Of a stretch of 64,000 bases of DNA, positions 21,801-33,655 are shown in pieces (position 1 is the stretch's first letter; each line of letters starts with the position of its first letter). The DNA lies in assembly GCA_036346275.1 (NCBI GenBank), contig JAYEVK010000200.1:186001-250000 (forward strand), in the 5' to 3' direction. The position numbers were made by a program, and so were the translations under genes. Under the pieces are notes generated by a model that made no database searches, had not been told where the DNA came from, and was given only the letters and a program-made list of their open reading frames with translations. Origin of the DNA: Otatea glauca (Eukaryota; Streptophyta; Magnoliopsida; Poales; Poaceae).

Positions 21801-24800
21801 CGAGGCGAGCTGCCACTGAGGACCTGCGGCGGTAGAGAGGAGGTCTCGCCGGAGAAGATGAACAGAAGCTTCGCAGATTGAATCGGTAGCACATTAGGCA
21901 CTAATGGGTGCTAGAGGTTCCATTTCACCTGGTATTCGAAGTGAAAATGGGATGAGGAGCCGTGCCACCGTCGACCGGCCGCGGAGAAGAAGGGTGATCG
22001 GTGGCGGCAAGTTCTTACATGGAGTACTCCGAATGTTTTTGAGGGGTTTTGATCCTAGAGGCTTGATGATGCTACGGCTTGAAGGAATTGGCAAATGGTT
22101 GAATGTATCGGCTTGATTTTAGTTCAACCCGATCCTAGGGTTCTTCGGCCATGGCAGAGATGAGGGAAATTGGCGATGGTTCAGTGGATGTGAGTAGAAG
22201 AAAAGAGAGGGAAAGTGATGCGCGGCTTCCTGCGATCCTAGGACGGGTTTTATAGCTGACGATTTGCTGCAGTGGAGCTCGAACAGCAGGTGTGAACTCT
22301 ACAGCAAATTGCGGTGGCTGAACAGAAGAAGGCATGGGCGAGCTGCGGGAAAGCCGGAGGGGATGGCGGCGTGGCAAGGAGAGGACGATGACGTGGTCTC
22401 GGGCGGCACGAATCACAGTGAATGGCGGTTACAAAGGACGGCGCGAGTTGATTCTCTACTTCGGGGCATCGGCGCGCCGAGGAAGACGAAGGCTGAGGCC
22501 TCCGGCTGACGTGTGGGGCCGCACAGTGCGTCGGTCCCATGAGTCAGTGAAAGAATTGGTGACCTCAAGCAATTTCAGCGAACAGAGCTCGGTTTGGTTC
22601 AAAGAATTAGTTATCTCTCTTGTCGGAAAATTAATGGAAAATTTACTGAGTGTACTAGAGCTAGTTTAGAACCTACCATAAAAATTTCAGACCTATTGGA
22701 CTTATTTATAATTTATAGAAATTATGATAAGCCACTGTGCACAAAATTGTGTTTTCAGTTTTTGAATTTTATGGAAGTTTATATCTTGTAAAAACTTTTT
22801 GAAACTTTTTATAGGAGTTCCTCTTGGCCATATAAGTCTTCATTAAAAATTTGGATTTAATATATTTTATATTTTATTTACAAACATTCTGAGAATCTGA
22901 TTCTTATATTTTCAGCAATTCTATTTTTGAATTTTTATAAATATCAAACCTAAATATTATCTCCTAATATTTTTACTCCAGATTACTCTATCCAGGGAGA
23001 AGATAATATAAATATTTTTACATCGAAATTATGAACATTTAATTTCTGACATTTTTACTATTACTAGTCTTGCTTCATTAAATTACCTCTCTTTTCATCA
23101 TTTAATATTTTGTCATGACTTCAAAATTATATTTTGTGTTCTGGATAGCTCCACGAATTTTTACATCAATTTTTCTTATTTTTTTGTTTTACAAATCTTT
23201 TCTTATTACTTAAGTAATGGTTGATTGTTTAGAAAAAGGAATTTTCCTTTTAAGCAATAATCAAAAGAAGTCAAGAAAACTCATAGAAAATTCAGAAAAA
23301 CCCAGGGAAATACAAATTAAAACTTATTCAAATATATTATTTAATTTATTATTATTACTTATTTCTTGGAATGTTACACTTAACTTAGCACATACTTAGT
23401 TGGCCTCACATGACATGGAATTAAGAGGTACTAGTGAGTCATTAGAGAAGGAAATGAATACAGGAAAAGAAGTACACAGAGAGGAAGCTCACAGAACAAG
23501 AGATGGCGTCATGGAGGAAGCTCGGGCATGCATAGCCGGTGGCAACCATTCAGCAGGGAAACCAAGAAATCAACTTGAGGTTTCTATTTGGTAGTGTTTA
23601 AGGATACTCCATGCCAGTTTAAATAAAATTTGTGGCTGTGAATGGGAAGCTGGCTGGGAGGCATGCTCACTGGCTTTTATAGCCCAGCAAGGCTATGGAG
23701 AAGCTAGATGACGGGTGGGCCCGGGCATTGTTCATTGAAGTGACACAAAACAAACCTCATTTCCTCCTTATCGCCAGCAGAACTACTTGCATTCAGTGAG
23801 CTGGATAGCAATCTGGGTGGTAATTTAATGAGGAATTTATGGAGTGTACTACAGATAGGCCTGAAGGTACTGAAATGTTTTCATAATTATCTCATGCTTG
23901 TAGAATTTATAAAAATTCGAACAGTACACTGTGCACAGATTTCAGTTTTATGTATTTAATTTATCTGGGAGTCCATAACTTATGAAATATCTTTGAAATT
24001 TTTTCTGTAGGTTACTATAGCTTTATTAGTCTCCTGTAAAATTTTTAGCTTCAAATTATGTATATTTTATTTACTACAATTCTGACATTGGAATTACCAG
24101 ATTTTTAGCTTTTCAGTTTTTGAATTTTTTAAATTATCAAAGTTAATTATTATTTCCTTATATTTTTATTGTTCATAGGCGGATTCAAAAGGAATCTAAT
24201 ATAAAATATTCAGGTCGAATTAATGCATAATTATGTTTATTTAAATCTGACAAATTCACTGTTGCTAGTCAAGGATTCATTAATTGCTTTGATGTGATAT
24301 GTAACTTCCTAAAATATCTCCATATGACCCTTAACTGTGAAAATTAATTTATGAATAATTTTATATGTTTAAATAAATTTTTTTTTATTTTTTTGTTATA
24401 AACCTTTTACTCTTTTCTTTATCTATTATCATGATTATATGAAAAGATTTTTCTTTTGGAACAAAAATCAAGGAAATTCAATAAAATTAGAATAAATTAA
24501 TAAAAATCCATAAAAATAATCAATAAATATATTTTAATGTTGAACTTTATTTGCTTGTTGTACTTTAAGTTTTGTATTGTAGAGAAAATGAAATTAGTAC
24601 AATTAAAGATTCTCTTAAGAACCAAAATTCAATAAAATTTTAGATTAGTTGGAATTTCAATGTAAATTTTTATTTCCATCTTATTTTCATATTTTGTTTG
24701 ATTTGAAGTTTTATTTTGCAACTCATACTTTTATTATGGTTGGATTGTAAGATATTGAAATAGAAGATAATATTTTAGTTCATTCTTAACATTCTAATTC

Positions 24801-24874
24801 AAAATTCTATTCCATTACATTTTCTAATTTTTATATTTCTATTTTTATTATTTATAATTTTTTAGGATGTTACA
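18822..24874 (-). mobile_element. 6-kb LTR-type insertion, TSD GACAT, no coding capacity
   Basis: Begins TGTAACGACCCCC and ends GGATGTTACA, with GACAT on both sides (18817-18821, 24875-24879). Blocks near 19190 (GGGTGAGTACTTTACGTACT) and 19540-19680 (ACTCTGCAGAG, CACTTCCTTTGGTGTG) match the 37464-40440 insertion. A GC-rich block lies at 21600-22530 with overlapping frames on both strands and no domain. A second GGAATGTTACA end at 23366-23376 and two related AT-rich tails (22540-23376 and about 23770-24870) show an internal partial repeat or a nested relative. No gag, pol or primer-binding site was found. It may be a solo LTR plus truncated partner, or a non-autonomous element. Confidence 0.7.
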
Positions 24875-26146
24875 GACATGGACGTGTGTGCTACCTTTGC
24901 CTTGTCAGTGCCTAGCAACGGAGTGTTTGATATCATCCGTTTGGGACATGTTGATGGAGTAGTGACCTTGTCTCGTCGGCACTAGGCTATAATTTTGTGT
25001 AGCCTCATCGGTCATAGACATATTGTAATATGTATGATAAAGTGGCCTTTTCTCTCGTTGACACCTGGCCATTGTATCGATGTATGAAAATTATATGGAT
25101 TGAACGTCTCGGCCTTGCGGCGGGCAATATGCATATGATGCATTGGACCATGCTTTCTTTGAAGCATTATATAATTCTACTCTCGCAAGGAGCAAAAGTC
25201 AACATAGTATGATATTTTCTTGGTATCAATTTGCGTGGAGTCACTTAGAGTTTTTACCAATTAGGAATTTGAGCTATGTATTTTTATAGCTAGTTTCATC
25301 GTATTACGAAAATTTGTACCACCCTGGTGTGAACCTCCATCGTATTAGGAAATATGTACTGGCGCATGTTGTGCAGAATCGAAGTGGATATGTATATAGC
25401 ACATTGGTGCATACACGTTTTGGGCGGCATTGTGTACGTGCATGCATACAGCACACACATGCACTCAGATAGACTGCATGCATATGGTGCATGGACGAGA
25501 GAAGAGAGAGATTACAAGAATTCCGGCATACCAAGTGCATAGCACGCCATGGCCTTGAGCCTGCATGCGTACGTACAGATTGCGTCCGTTACAGGTGCTC
25601 TTGATCGCCTTCACTTCTTGTTATTTGAATCTGGATGATCTTCTAGGCCTGGGCGTGTTTGCTGGTGCGTGACCGGCGGAATTCCTAGCGCGTGTTTCTT
25701 TTTTTCTATCTGTGCGTGTGCCAAGCTAAAGCCGAGGAGTTGCTCTTCCGTCCCGTCGCTCTCTTTTGCTACCCTCTGGTGCCTTTTAAAGCGAGAGGTG
25801 TGGCTCAGAATAACACGTAGGGAGGTGTTTGAGTCACGTACGCCTCTATCTATAGAAACAACCGGTGGTTGTCTTGATTTTACTGGACACCAACTGCCGC
25901 GCGTGCGAGACGAATGCAAACCGGCCACCTGATTTGCATTCATACGGCAGCGCGACCAGCTGACGTGTGGAATTAAATCTTCTTCCTTTTGTTTTGTCGT
26001 TGAATGGGCACTAACCTTTAAAAAACCATATCTTTCAAATCAAACATCACATTAGCAATCTGTTTAAATCTCCACGTTCCTTACGACAAATACTTCCAGA
26101 CGAGTCTAATATTGGATAAGTTATGTGTAAAAATTATTTTAAGATA
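24875..26146. other. Intergenic or degenerate LTR sequence, no gene
   Basis: The first 350 bp resemble 18500-18816 (for example GGACATGTTGATGGAGTAG against GGATATGTTGATGAAGAGG) and so belong to the same remnant. 25300-25600 is rich in short GCATGCAT-type alternations. The frames at 25611-25943 on both strands overlap and carry no recognisable domain. Confidence 0.4.
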
Positions 26147-26380
26147 CACTACTACAAAACGGTTTTGAAAAACTGATTGTGATGGTGGGACATCACTGAC
26201 GTTTTTTCCGTCAGTGGTATCATCACAAACTATTCTCTTCGTAAACCGTCAGTAATATACAGGGAAGAGTCAGTGATGACACCTGTAGCCATCACTTACG
26301 GTTTTATACTAAAACTGTCTGTGAAGATATAGTTGATATCATAGACGGTCCTATAGTAGAACCGTCTGAGATAACATCCC

Positions 26381-26388
26381 TATAAATA
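26381..26388 (+). promoter_or_regulatory. TATA box, outer CACTA
   Basis: TATAAATA followed by a C-rich leader-like stretch with AAACCCTAGCGCC (26440), comparable to the promoter-leader of the inner element. Insertion of the inner element at 26807 now separates it from the captured exons. Confidence 0.45.
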
Positions 26389-27067
26389 TACCAATCGTCG
26401 CGCAGGATACCCAGCGCGTTTCACCTCCCCCAAACCCTAGCGCCTCCTTCCCTGCGCCGGGTCTCCTTCCCCACGCCGGCCTCCTCCCCCGCGCCGGTAT
26501 TCTCCTCCGTATTTTCATGTGAATGGTAGATGTGCAGTTTGGCAGCTTGTAAGGTTAAATTACAATCACTTTCATCTCAAGAATGTATAAGTAAGGTAGC
26601 AATGTAGCATAGTTTAGAAATTATGAAAGCTAGTATTTTATCGGTGATGCTTGAGCCTTTAGATCCTCAATATCAAAGTTCCATGCATTGACACCTCGTT
26701 GGTACTCACTCTGTTGGATGAACCATCAAACCACAAGAAATAGTCACTTAAGTGGATTGATGTATGGAATTGCATATATGTCTATAATATACAAAATATT
26801 ATATATCACTACTACAGATAGGTCTATATAAGACACCACATCACAGACGGTTTTCGAAAACCGTCTGTATTAGCGCTAATCACATACGGTTTTGCACTAC
26901 GACCGTCAGAAGCTACATGATGTGCTAAGAACCGTCAAAATCACAGACAGTTCTAGATATGAACCATCTTTGAAGTATCACAGGCAGTTCTTAGATAGAA
27001 CCGTCTGTGATGTCGGATTATCACAGATGGTTATTTAATATATCCGTTTGTGATATCAATCCCTTAG

Positions 27068-27075
27068 TATAAATA
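27068..27075 (+). promoter_or_regulatory. TATA box, inner CACTA
   Basis: TATAAATA, followed 40-60 bases later by a leader with AAAACCCTAGTCGACG. The frame 27175-27375 is C-rich and proline/serine-rich without a domain; it may be leader or a captured first exon with a GTCAAT/GGTTATACC-type boundary that I cannot resolve. Confidence 0.5.
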
Positions 27076-27941
27076 GGTCCCTCACACAGATCGTTCCGTT
27101 ATACGTAAAACTCTCCAGCGATCAAAACCCTAGTCGACGCTTCGTCTGTCGCCGACGCTACGTCTCCCGCCGCGGTGCCTCCCCTCGGCATCGTCGACAC
27201 CTCGAGCCTCAATGCTTCCCTGGCCGGCATCTCCACCAAGCAGAGCCTCCTCCCACTGGTCCCCATCACCGCCACGCCGTCTAGGCCAAGGTCAATTTTT
27301 CCTTCTCCGAGCCATCGCCCCGCGAGGTTATACCTACCAATCCCACCTAAAATTCTAGCATATGTTCCATGGTGAATCCCCCTAGGGCTACTGTTTTTCT
27401 GTCAAATATTGTTCCATGGCGACCGATGATATGAATGAGCTATTTGGTCAAGATGGAGCGCACATATCACTTACATGCATATTCTAGAACCTATATATAT
27501 GCAGAATGTGTCTCGTGACAAGAAAATATCGTACGTAGAAAAAATACATTTGTGAGATGAAACATATGTTAAGAGCATTTGTGAGATGAAAAAATACATT
27601 TGTGAGATGAAACTTGTGCCATCTAACTTGATAAGGTATTCCATTTGTTGAGGAAAAAAATACATGCATTTTACTGTCATTAACTAGGGCTTGAGAAGGT
27701 TATTCCATTTGTTGAGAAGGTTAACCAGGGCTTTTTTTGTCTTTATAAATCATGTGGTGTTCATGGATATATCGATACTATTGTATGTAGTTTTTTTATT
27801 AGTCCCTGTGTATTAACAAATATGCTCTTCTAGAATTAACTTATGCATCGATTAGTCATCATGTTATATAAGCATGCTCTCTTTATTCCTATATGCTTCT
27901 GATCCAAATTAATTTAAATCTGATTTGGTAAAATAGACGAC

Positions 27942-28378
27942 ATGGAAAAGTTGTTAGAAGCTAAACAAAAACATGAGGTGGAAATCGAACAACTGAAGGG
28001 CAAGTCTGAGTTAACAGAAATGATTTATGAGATGAAACAAGAACTGAAAGATAGAGATGAAAAATTGGAAGCTGTTGAGTCTCTTAAAACGGCACTTATC
28101 ATTAGGGACCGCAAGGCGAATGCAGAGCTGCAAGAAGCCAAAGCTAAGCTTATAGAGGTAATATGAAGGTTTATAGTATTGAATTCGATGTGGTTACTGC
28201 ACTTAACAACATGATCGCTTTTAATTTGTAGGGATTGAGAGATATGACTCAAGATCAATCGGTTATTGGTGTCAAACAAATCGGCACTATACTGGAATTG
28301 TGGAACTTCAGAGAGAACCAAGAAGCCTCTATTGCGGAAGCTATGGCACATATGATGGAAGACATAAAAAAACTATAA
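27942..28378 (+). CDS. Captured FDM/IDN2-type fragment (coiled coil plus shortened XH domain)
   Basis: Two exons, 27942-28157 and 28232-28378, with a GTAATA donor and TTGTAG acceptor, encode about 120 residues without a stop. Residues 1-72 form a charged coiled coil (MEKLLEAKQKHEVEIEQLKG ... LIIRDRKANAELQEAKAKLI). Exon 2 begins GLRDM, then VIGVKQIG and jumps to LELWNFRENQEASIAEAM, ending IKKL. In FDM/IDN2 proteins, which act with SGS3-like partners in RNA-directed DNA methylation, the XH domain starts with an IGVKRMGELD-like block and ends with an ELWNFKExRKAT-like block about 100 residues later; here the middle is missing. The ATG follows a plausible acceptor (AAATAG), so an upstream exon is possible. 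The same deletion is present in the outer element's copy. Family assignment by eye. Confidence 0.75.
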
Positions 28379-28530
28379 GGTTTTCCTGGGTTGAACTACG
28401 AAATAATGTGGTATATATTATATTTTGTTAATGTATTGTTACCCGAACTATGAAATATTTTGTTATCATATTTGTGGTATCATATTTGTGGTAAGGTCTT
28501 CTTGTCTTGAACTATGAAATAATATTTTTC

Positions 28531-28890
28531 TCTAACTCTCTTAGCAGAACTTCCATGATTAGTATCTGATGTTCTAAATTTTATTCTCCTTAGATATTTA
28601 TGCAATGACATTTACAGACACAACCAATTATAGATTTTGCAATTCAATATCAAAACATCCTAGATGCATTGAGGCATCCCAAGCAATTGCATCTAGAGTA
28701 CCACAGAGAGAATTTGTGATACTCTAGATGCAATTGCTTGGGATGCCTCAACGCATCTAGGATGTTTTGATATTGAATTGCAAAATCTATAATTGGTTAT
28801 GTCTTGTAAATGTCATTGCATAAATATCTAAGGAGAATAAAGTTTCGAACATCAGATACTAATCATGGATGTTCTGCCAAGAGAGTTAGG
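28531..28890. repeat. Near-perfect 170-bp inverted repeat with 19-nt loop
   Basis: Arms 28531-28700 and 28720-28890 differ at about eight positions by hand alignment; the centre is TCTAGAGTA / TACTCTAGA around a 19-base loop. A transcript through it would fold into a long hairpin. The left arm read on the plus strand encodes DFAIQYQNILDAL, also found in the outer element's palindrome, so the arm may itself derive from a gene. Confidence 0.9.
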
Positions 28891-28894
28891 GGGA

Positions 28895-29197
28895 AAAAAC
28901 GATATCACAGATGGTTCTATGTAAAAACCGTCTGTGATAATCATATCACAGACTGTTCTAATTAAAAACCGTCAGTGATTACTTATCATCAGAGACAGTT
29001 CTATCGTAGAACTGTCTAAGACAAAATATCATTACAGACGGTTCGTAGATAGAACCGTCTTTGGTATTAGTTTTACTGATGGTTCGGAAACCGTCTGTAA
29101 TGTGCCTTCTCATCACTAATATATTTTGCAGACGGTTCACAAAACCGTCAGTGATGAGGTTTCCGAACCGTCTGTGATGAGCTTTTGTGTAGTAGTG
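28895..29197. repeat. Right subterminal repeats of the inner CACTA
   Basis: Alternating ATCACAGATGGTT / AACCGTCTGTGAT cores, at least ten, up to the GTAGTAGTG terminus. The 110-codon frame 28979-29311 on the minus strand is a translation of this array. Confidence 0.9.
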
Positions 29198-29200
29198 TAT

Positions 29201-30359
29201 ACCCTTTATATAACTATTTTTTCCATGAATTATGACACACTTATCATGGTGCAGTCCCCACAAGTTTACAAAGCATTGCTGTGCAAAGTTCAATACTTCA
29301 GTTTGCAGCAAAACTCTAAAGAAAGCAAAAACAACTTAGTTGCAAGTAGCCATGATATTTATGCAACTGATTAGTATGCTAGTTAATTGCTTGTATGTGA
29401 AATATGTTAGCTGACAGTCATGTGAGCATCATATCCATTGAGTGAATGAGAGAAAGAAAAAAAGAAGGTAGCAACTTTCTGCAAGGGGTCTAGCTAATCT
29501 AATCTGTCACACAAACCATTGCTATGGCTGAAATGTGATTTAGTCATCATCTTCTTTAACATAAAGAGAGTCACATCATACCTTATAAGTGATCAACTTT
29601 TTAATATTGTTTTTAATCCAAAAAAAATAACAGCGAGTTACCACACTAGTCTTACTTGTTGAATGATTCCTAAATCACCACACAATAGCCCTTGTTCAAC
29701 AAATAAGCCATTAACAAATAACAACATATTCATGCAGTCTATTGGTAAAAATATTATCACAATTATATGTTTATTTTGCATACGGCCAGGACTTTTGTCA
29801 ATGCATAAATTCATCCAGTCTTAAAAAAAATTGTTTTAGAGTCCTTGCGTCACATGGATATTTTTCCCCTAGATGTATATATTTCTACTCAATGATGTTA
29901 TGGGTCTATTGATGAACTAAAACAATTAAAGTAGCGAATGTGGCCTTGAACTCTATTGTTTCTTCCGGTTAATTGTAGAAAGTATTGCTTTTATTTTACT
30001 GTCTTTGAGCTTGATCATCATATTTAGTATTCAGTAATTCTAAGAACACGACATGTAATTCTAATAATATGATTTATTTAAGTAAGCAGATGCCTTGTTA
30101 TTAGAACTTCTAATCTTTCTATGATCATGTCATATTTTATTATATAAGATAATTTGACCATTACCTTAGTCTGTATGGGTAATTGAAGTTGCCTATAGTG
30201 TTTTCATTTTTGTATTTGTTGCTACACCCATACACTAGAAAAACACTTAGATACTATTTATAATCTAATTTTGATGATGCATAATTTTAGAAGGTAATAG
30301 TTCATGGCATTATTTGCTTAGTTAATTATCTATTTCAATTTTGATTATATAACCCTGGT
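29201..30359. other. AT-rich interior of the outer CACTA, no gene seen
   Basis: No open frame with recognisable content, no subterminal repeats. Nothing further can be supported. Confidence 0.5.
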
Positions 30360-30364
30360 GTAGT

Positions 30365-32691
30365 TGTAATACCGCAGAGCATTTATAGGTTAAAATTCGG
30401 TCGGGGTGTGGGTTCCTCTTACAATCGGTCTGGGGAATTTTGGTGAGCCTATCTGTGAGCTTCAGGGTTTAAATTTTAGGCCGCGTGGGGGGAATTTTCC
30501 TAATTTTCTTTCCCCCACCTAACCTCACCTATTCTTTTCCTCTCCTGGCTCCTCCCTTGGCCAAAATCTTCCTGCTCCTTCCAGCAAGCGCCTCCTCCCT
30601 CTTCTTCCTGCCAAACTAGCACCCTCAAGCTACGCCTCCTCCTCTAATGGCCAAGGCTCCTCCTCCTCCTCCTCCAGCAAGCAGCAGCTCCTCCTCTCCT
30701 CCTCCTCCTCCTCGCTTGGTCGAGCTCCTCCTCCCCCTTTTGCTCCTCCTTGTGGGTAAGTCAAGGTGAGCCTTCTAGGGTGGCTTGATGCTGTTTTGAG
30801 GAGGAAATCCAGGCTAGATTGGGTGTTCTAGGGTTTGGATTTGGGGATTTTTTGGGCGGGGGATGGTGGTCCTAGGGTTTGGGGAGAAATTCTCAATTTT
30901 GAGCTGTGCAATGACCGTTTTTGGAGCTGCGATTTGAGGCCTCTAGAGCCATTTCCTAAGGGATTGGTTGTAGAAGAAATTGTAGATCGTAGTCTTAAGT
31001 TTAGTTAGAGTTTAAGAACACGATTTTTGGTTCAGCCTTTTAGAAGATATGGTTATTTTGTGACTGCTATCCCGAACTTACTGCTGTTGTCAATATTCTC
31101 GGTTTTGTGCTATTTTAGGCAATTTAGAGGCATTTTCTGAGGGGTTGGCTGTAGAAGAAAATGTAGATCATCGTCTTATGTTTAATTAGAGCTCAAGAAT
31201 GCGAACTTTGGCTCAGCCATTTAAGAGTTATGGTTATTTTTGTGTCTGCTATTCAAAGATTGAATGTCTGCTGTTCAGGGCTTGCTGCTGCTAACAGAAG
31301 TTTTGGATCTCTGCCCATTTAGGGCTAGTTAGGACTAAATTAAATTATTTCTATAACTAGAGAAAGTTAGGAAATTTCATGTAGATTCTAAAAATATCTT
31401 CGTTTACTAAATTTGAAGTTGTATGCTAGAAGTTATGCTAGTTTGAAGGTGGCTATCCTGTGTGGTAGTTTGCTGAAAATCTGGGGGCAGCTAGGATAGA
31501 CGTTTTGGTTTGGGACGTAGGGCGATGTCATAATGTTGTGAGTGTATGTTATTGAAGTGTAATGCACTTTTTGTTTCAGGTGGAGTAGCTTCAGGAGTGG
31601 CCTCATCCTCACGTCACTTCGCTCCTCACGGTTAGAGGCAAGTGTATCATGTAGATTAAATGCTAGAAGTATTTGCGGCATTCTTTGCTAATGTTCTCGA
31701 TTATGTTGATATTTATGAGTATGATTATGCTTATGATTATGAGGTTGCTTATGATGAGGCAAATTCTAAGTGCATGAATTTAAAGAATATGTCAATTCTT
31801 ATAGATTTGTTATGGTGGTGAGAATGCAATTTGCAATTTAAATCATTTCATTTGCATTTATGCATTCATAACAGAAGAGGTGTCATGAGTGGACCACTAT
31901 GTCTCACACGTAGTGAGACATGAAAGTCCTACTTCGGTAGACCCCTCCACGGGCTGGATGGGAATGAGAGGGTGCACACCGACGGGTGAGCACCCAGCAA
32001 TACCGGTATTAGCTATGAAATAGGCATTATGAGCATGGATGTTCATTACATGATTAAAGAGAAATCAATGTTAAATTATGATATTATTCTCATGTGCAAG
32101 GGTCTTACCGTGTTTTTTATTGCTCTAGTCTCTTGTTTTAAGTTATTTGCATTAGTATGATATACTTTGTTGAGTTTGTACGAACTCACGCTTGTTTTGT
32201 GATGTTTTTATTTTAGGTGCCTCCAGAGCAGCATTTTGGGGGAGGGCTTAGCACTACTTCACTCACTTGTTATCACTTACCCTAGACTTCTTAGTAATTG
32301 AAAAGGCGATGGATTTTGTTTCACTAGTGATCGCTTTAGTTGTTATGTCCTTGCTTTTGATCTAGCTACCCCGTGTGGAGTATATAGTTGACTCGTGGTT
32401 ATATTTTGTTAAACTCATGTCTCGTAGTTTAGTTGTAAAGTGGTGGCTCATGTTTTTGGATGATGATGTAGTTATGGAATGATTTTGTTGCTATGCTTTA
32501 TTTTATCTCTCTATGTATGCTCTCTTAGTTGTGTAATGGTCATTTCCTATTGCTTGTGACGTTTTATCTGATGCTGAATTTTGCTCAAAGTGCGTAGGGG
32601 TCATGCTGAAATTTTTTAGTAATTTGGTAGTTTTGTTATTTGTTGGTACTTGTGGCGTAACATTCAGGGCACGGGGTGCCGGGGTGTTACA
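30365..32691 (+). mobile_element. Solo-LTR-like insertion, 2327 bp, TSD GTAGT
   Basis: Starts TGTAATACCGC and ends GGGGTGTTACA, with GTAGT on both sides (30360-30364, 32692-32696). It has a C-rich leader-like block (30510-30750), the CTTCAGGAGTGG...CACTTCGCTCC block (31590-31625), the CTCCACGGGCTGGATGG block (31945) and an intron-acceptor-like TTTATTTTAGGTG (32207-32218). These are the marks of the GTTACA-ended superfamily found repeatedly in this window. No gag or pol. Most simply a solo LTR. Confidence 0.8.
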
Positions 32692-33026
32692 GTAGTGGAG
32701 TTAAGAGATTGTCTCTAAAAGCCCCAGACCTTGTGGCGTGAAGGCTGAAGGTCTAACCTTTAGCAGCTCGACACCTAAGAGCACTCTGTTATACACTTAT
32801 TGATTTTCTGTTAAGTAGACATAATTCAATGTTAAGTCGACATAATAAGTATGAATTTCTTTATCCTTTCGATTACGTTGGTTTTGCAAGATTTTAATTA
32901 TGCACATTATATTTCAAAAACATCTAGATGTTTAACTTCTGTCGTGATTCATCATATATACATTTATCTTCCAGTGACTGCAAATTACACACATATATAA
33001 AATAAAGTCTACAAATAAGATAAACG

Positions 33027-33470
33027 ACATGAAAAAGCTATTGAATGCTAAACAAAAAATTGAGGTGGCGATAGAACAACTGAAGGGAAAGTCTGTTCTT
33101 TTATGAGATGAAACAAAAACTGAAAGACATAAATGGTAAATCGCAAGATATTAATTCTCTTAATAAGGCACTCATCATTAAGTAGCATAGGGCGAATGCA
33201 GAGCTACAAGAAATCAAAGTTGAGCTTATAAAGGTAATATTAAGGATTTTAGTCTGTAATTTGACGTTATTACTGATAATATACCAAGACATTCTTTTCA
33301 TAACAATATGATGGCTTTTGTAGGGATTAAGAGATATGACTGGAAGTCAACCAGTTATTGGTGTTGAACAAATAGGTATTGTGCTGGAGCTGTGGAACTT
33401 TAGGAAGAATCGAAAAGCCTCTATTGCGGAAGCTGTGGCACAGATGATGGTAGACATGGAAAAGCCCTAA
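33027..33470 (+). pseudogene. Decayed FDM/IDN2 fragment in the outer CACTA
   Basis: Homologous to the inner element's captured gene. Exon 1 starts MKKLLNAKQKIEVAIEQLKG, then loses frame; FYEMKQKLKD and LNKALIIK-stop follow. Exon 2 (from 33325) reads GLRDMTGSQPVIGVEQIG then LELWNFRKNRKASIAEAV and ends at a stop after MEKP. The internal deletion of the XH domain is the same as in the inner copy, so both descend from one capture event. It is in the same orientation and the same position relative to the palindrome as in the inner element. Confidence 0.75.
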
Positions 33471-33655
33471 GGTAGGCCTTGTCTTGATCTATCAAATAAT
33501 TAATGTTGTTTCTCAATGTATACTTGTTTATATTTGTGGTATCATATCTTGTCAATGTATTGATTACTAAAATTATCCTTACTATTTACTCATATTGAAT
33601 TAATCTAATTACTTAATAGTGTCGAGCTTTCTTGTTGAAACCAAAAGTTTTTCTA

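Larger units (their letters stand above)
26807..29197 (+). mobile_element. Inner CACTA transposon, 2391 bp, TSD TAT
   Basis: Starts CACTACTACAGATAGG and ends TTGTGTAGTAGTG; TAT on both sides (26804-26806, 29198-29200). Repeats such as CACAGACGGTT occupy 26830-27060 and 28895-29190. Between them lie a TATA box, a GC-rich leader, a two-exon captured FDM/IDN2 reading frame and a 360-bp near-perfect inverted repeat. The compact layout, promoter plus gene fragment plus hairpin between subterminal arrays, is that of a gene-capturing non-autonomous CACTA. It shares its captured fragment with the outer element, so the two are relatives. Confidence 0.9.

Noticed and set aside
21610..22669. Several overlapping frames of 66-111 codons
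   Set aside because: GC-rich block of an LTR-type insertion, open on both strands, no recognisable domain.
26147..29197. Pairing the first CACTA start with the first CACTA end as one element
   Set aside because: The 3-bp flanks would be ATA and TAT, and the remaining start/end pair would cross; the nested pairing gives two exact duplications.
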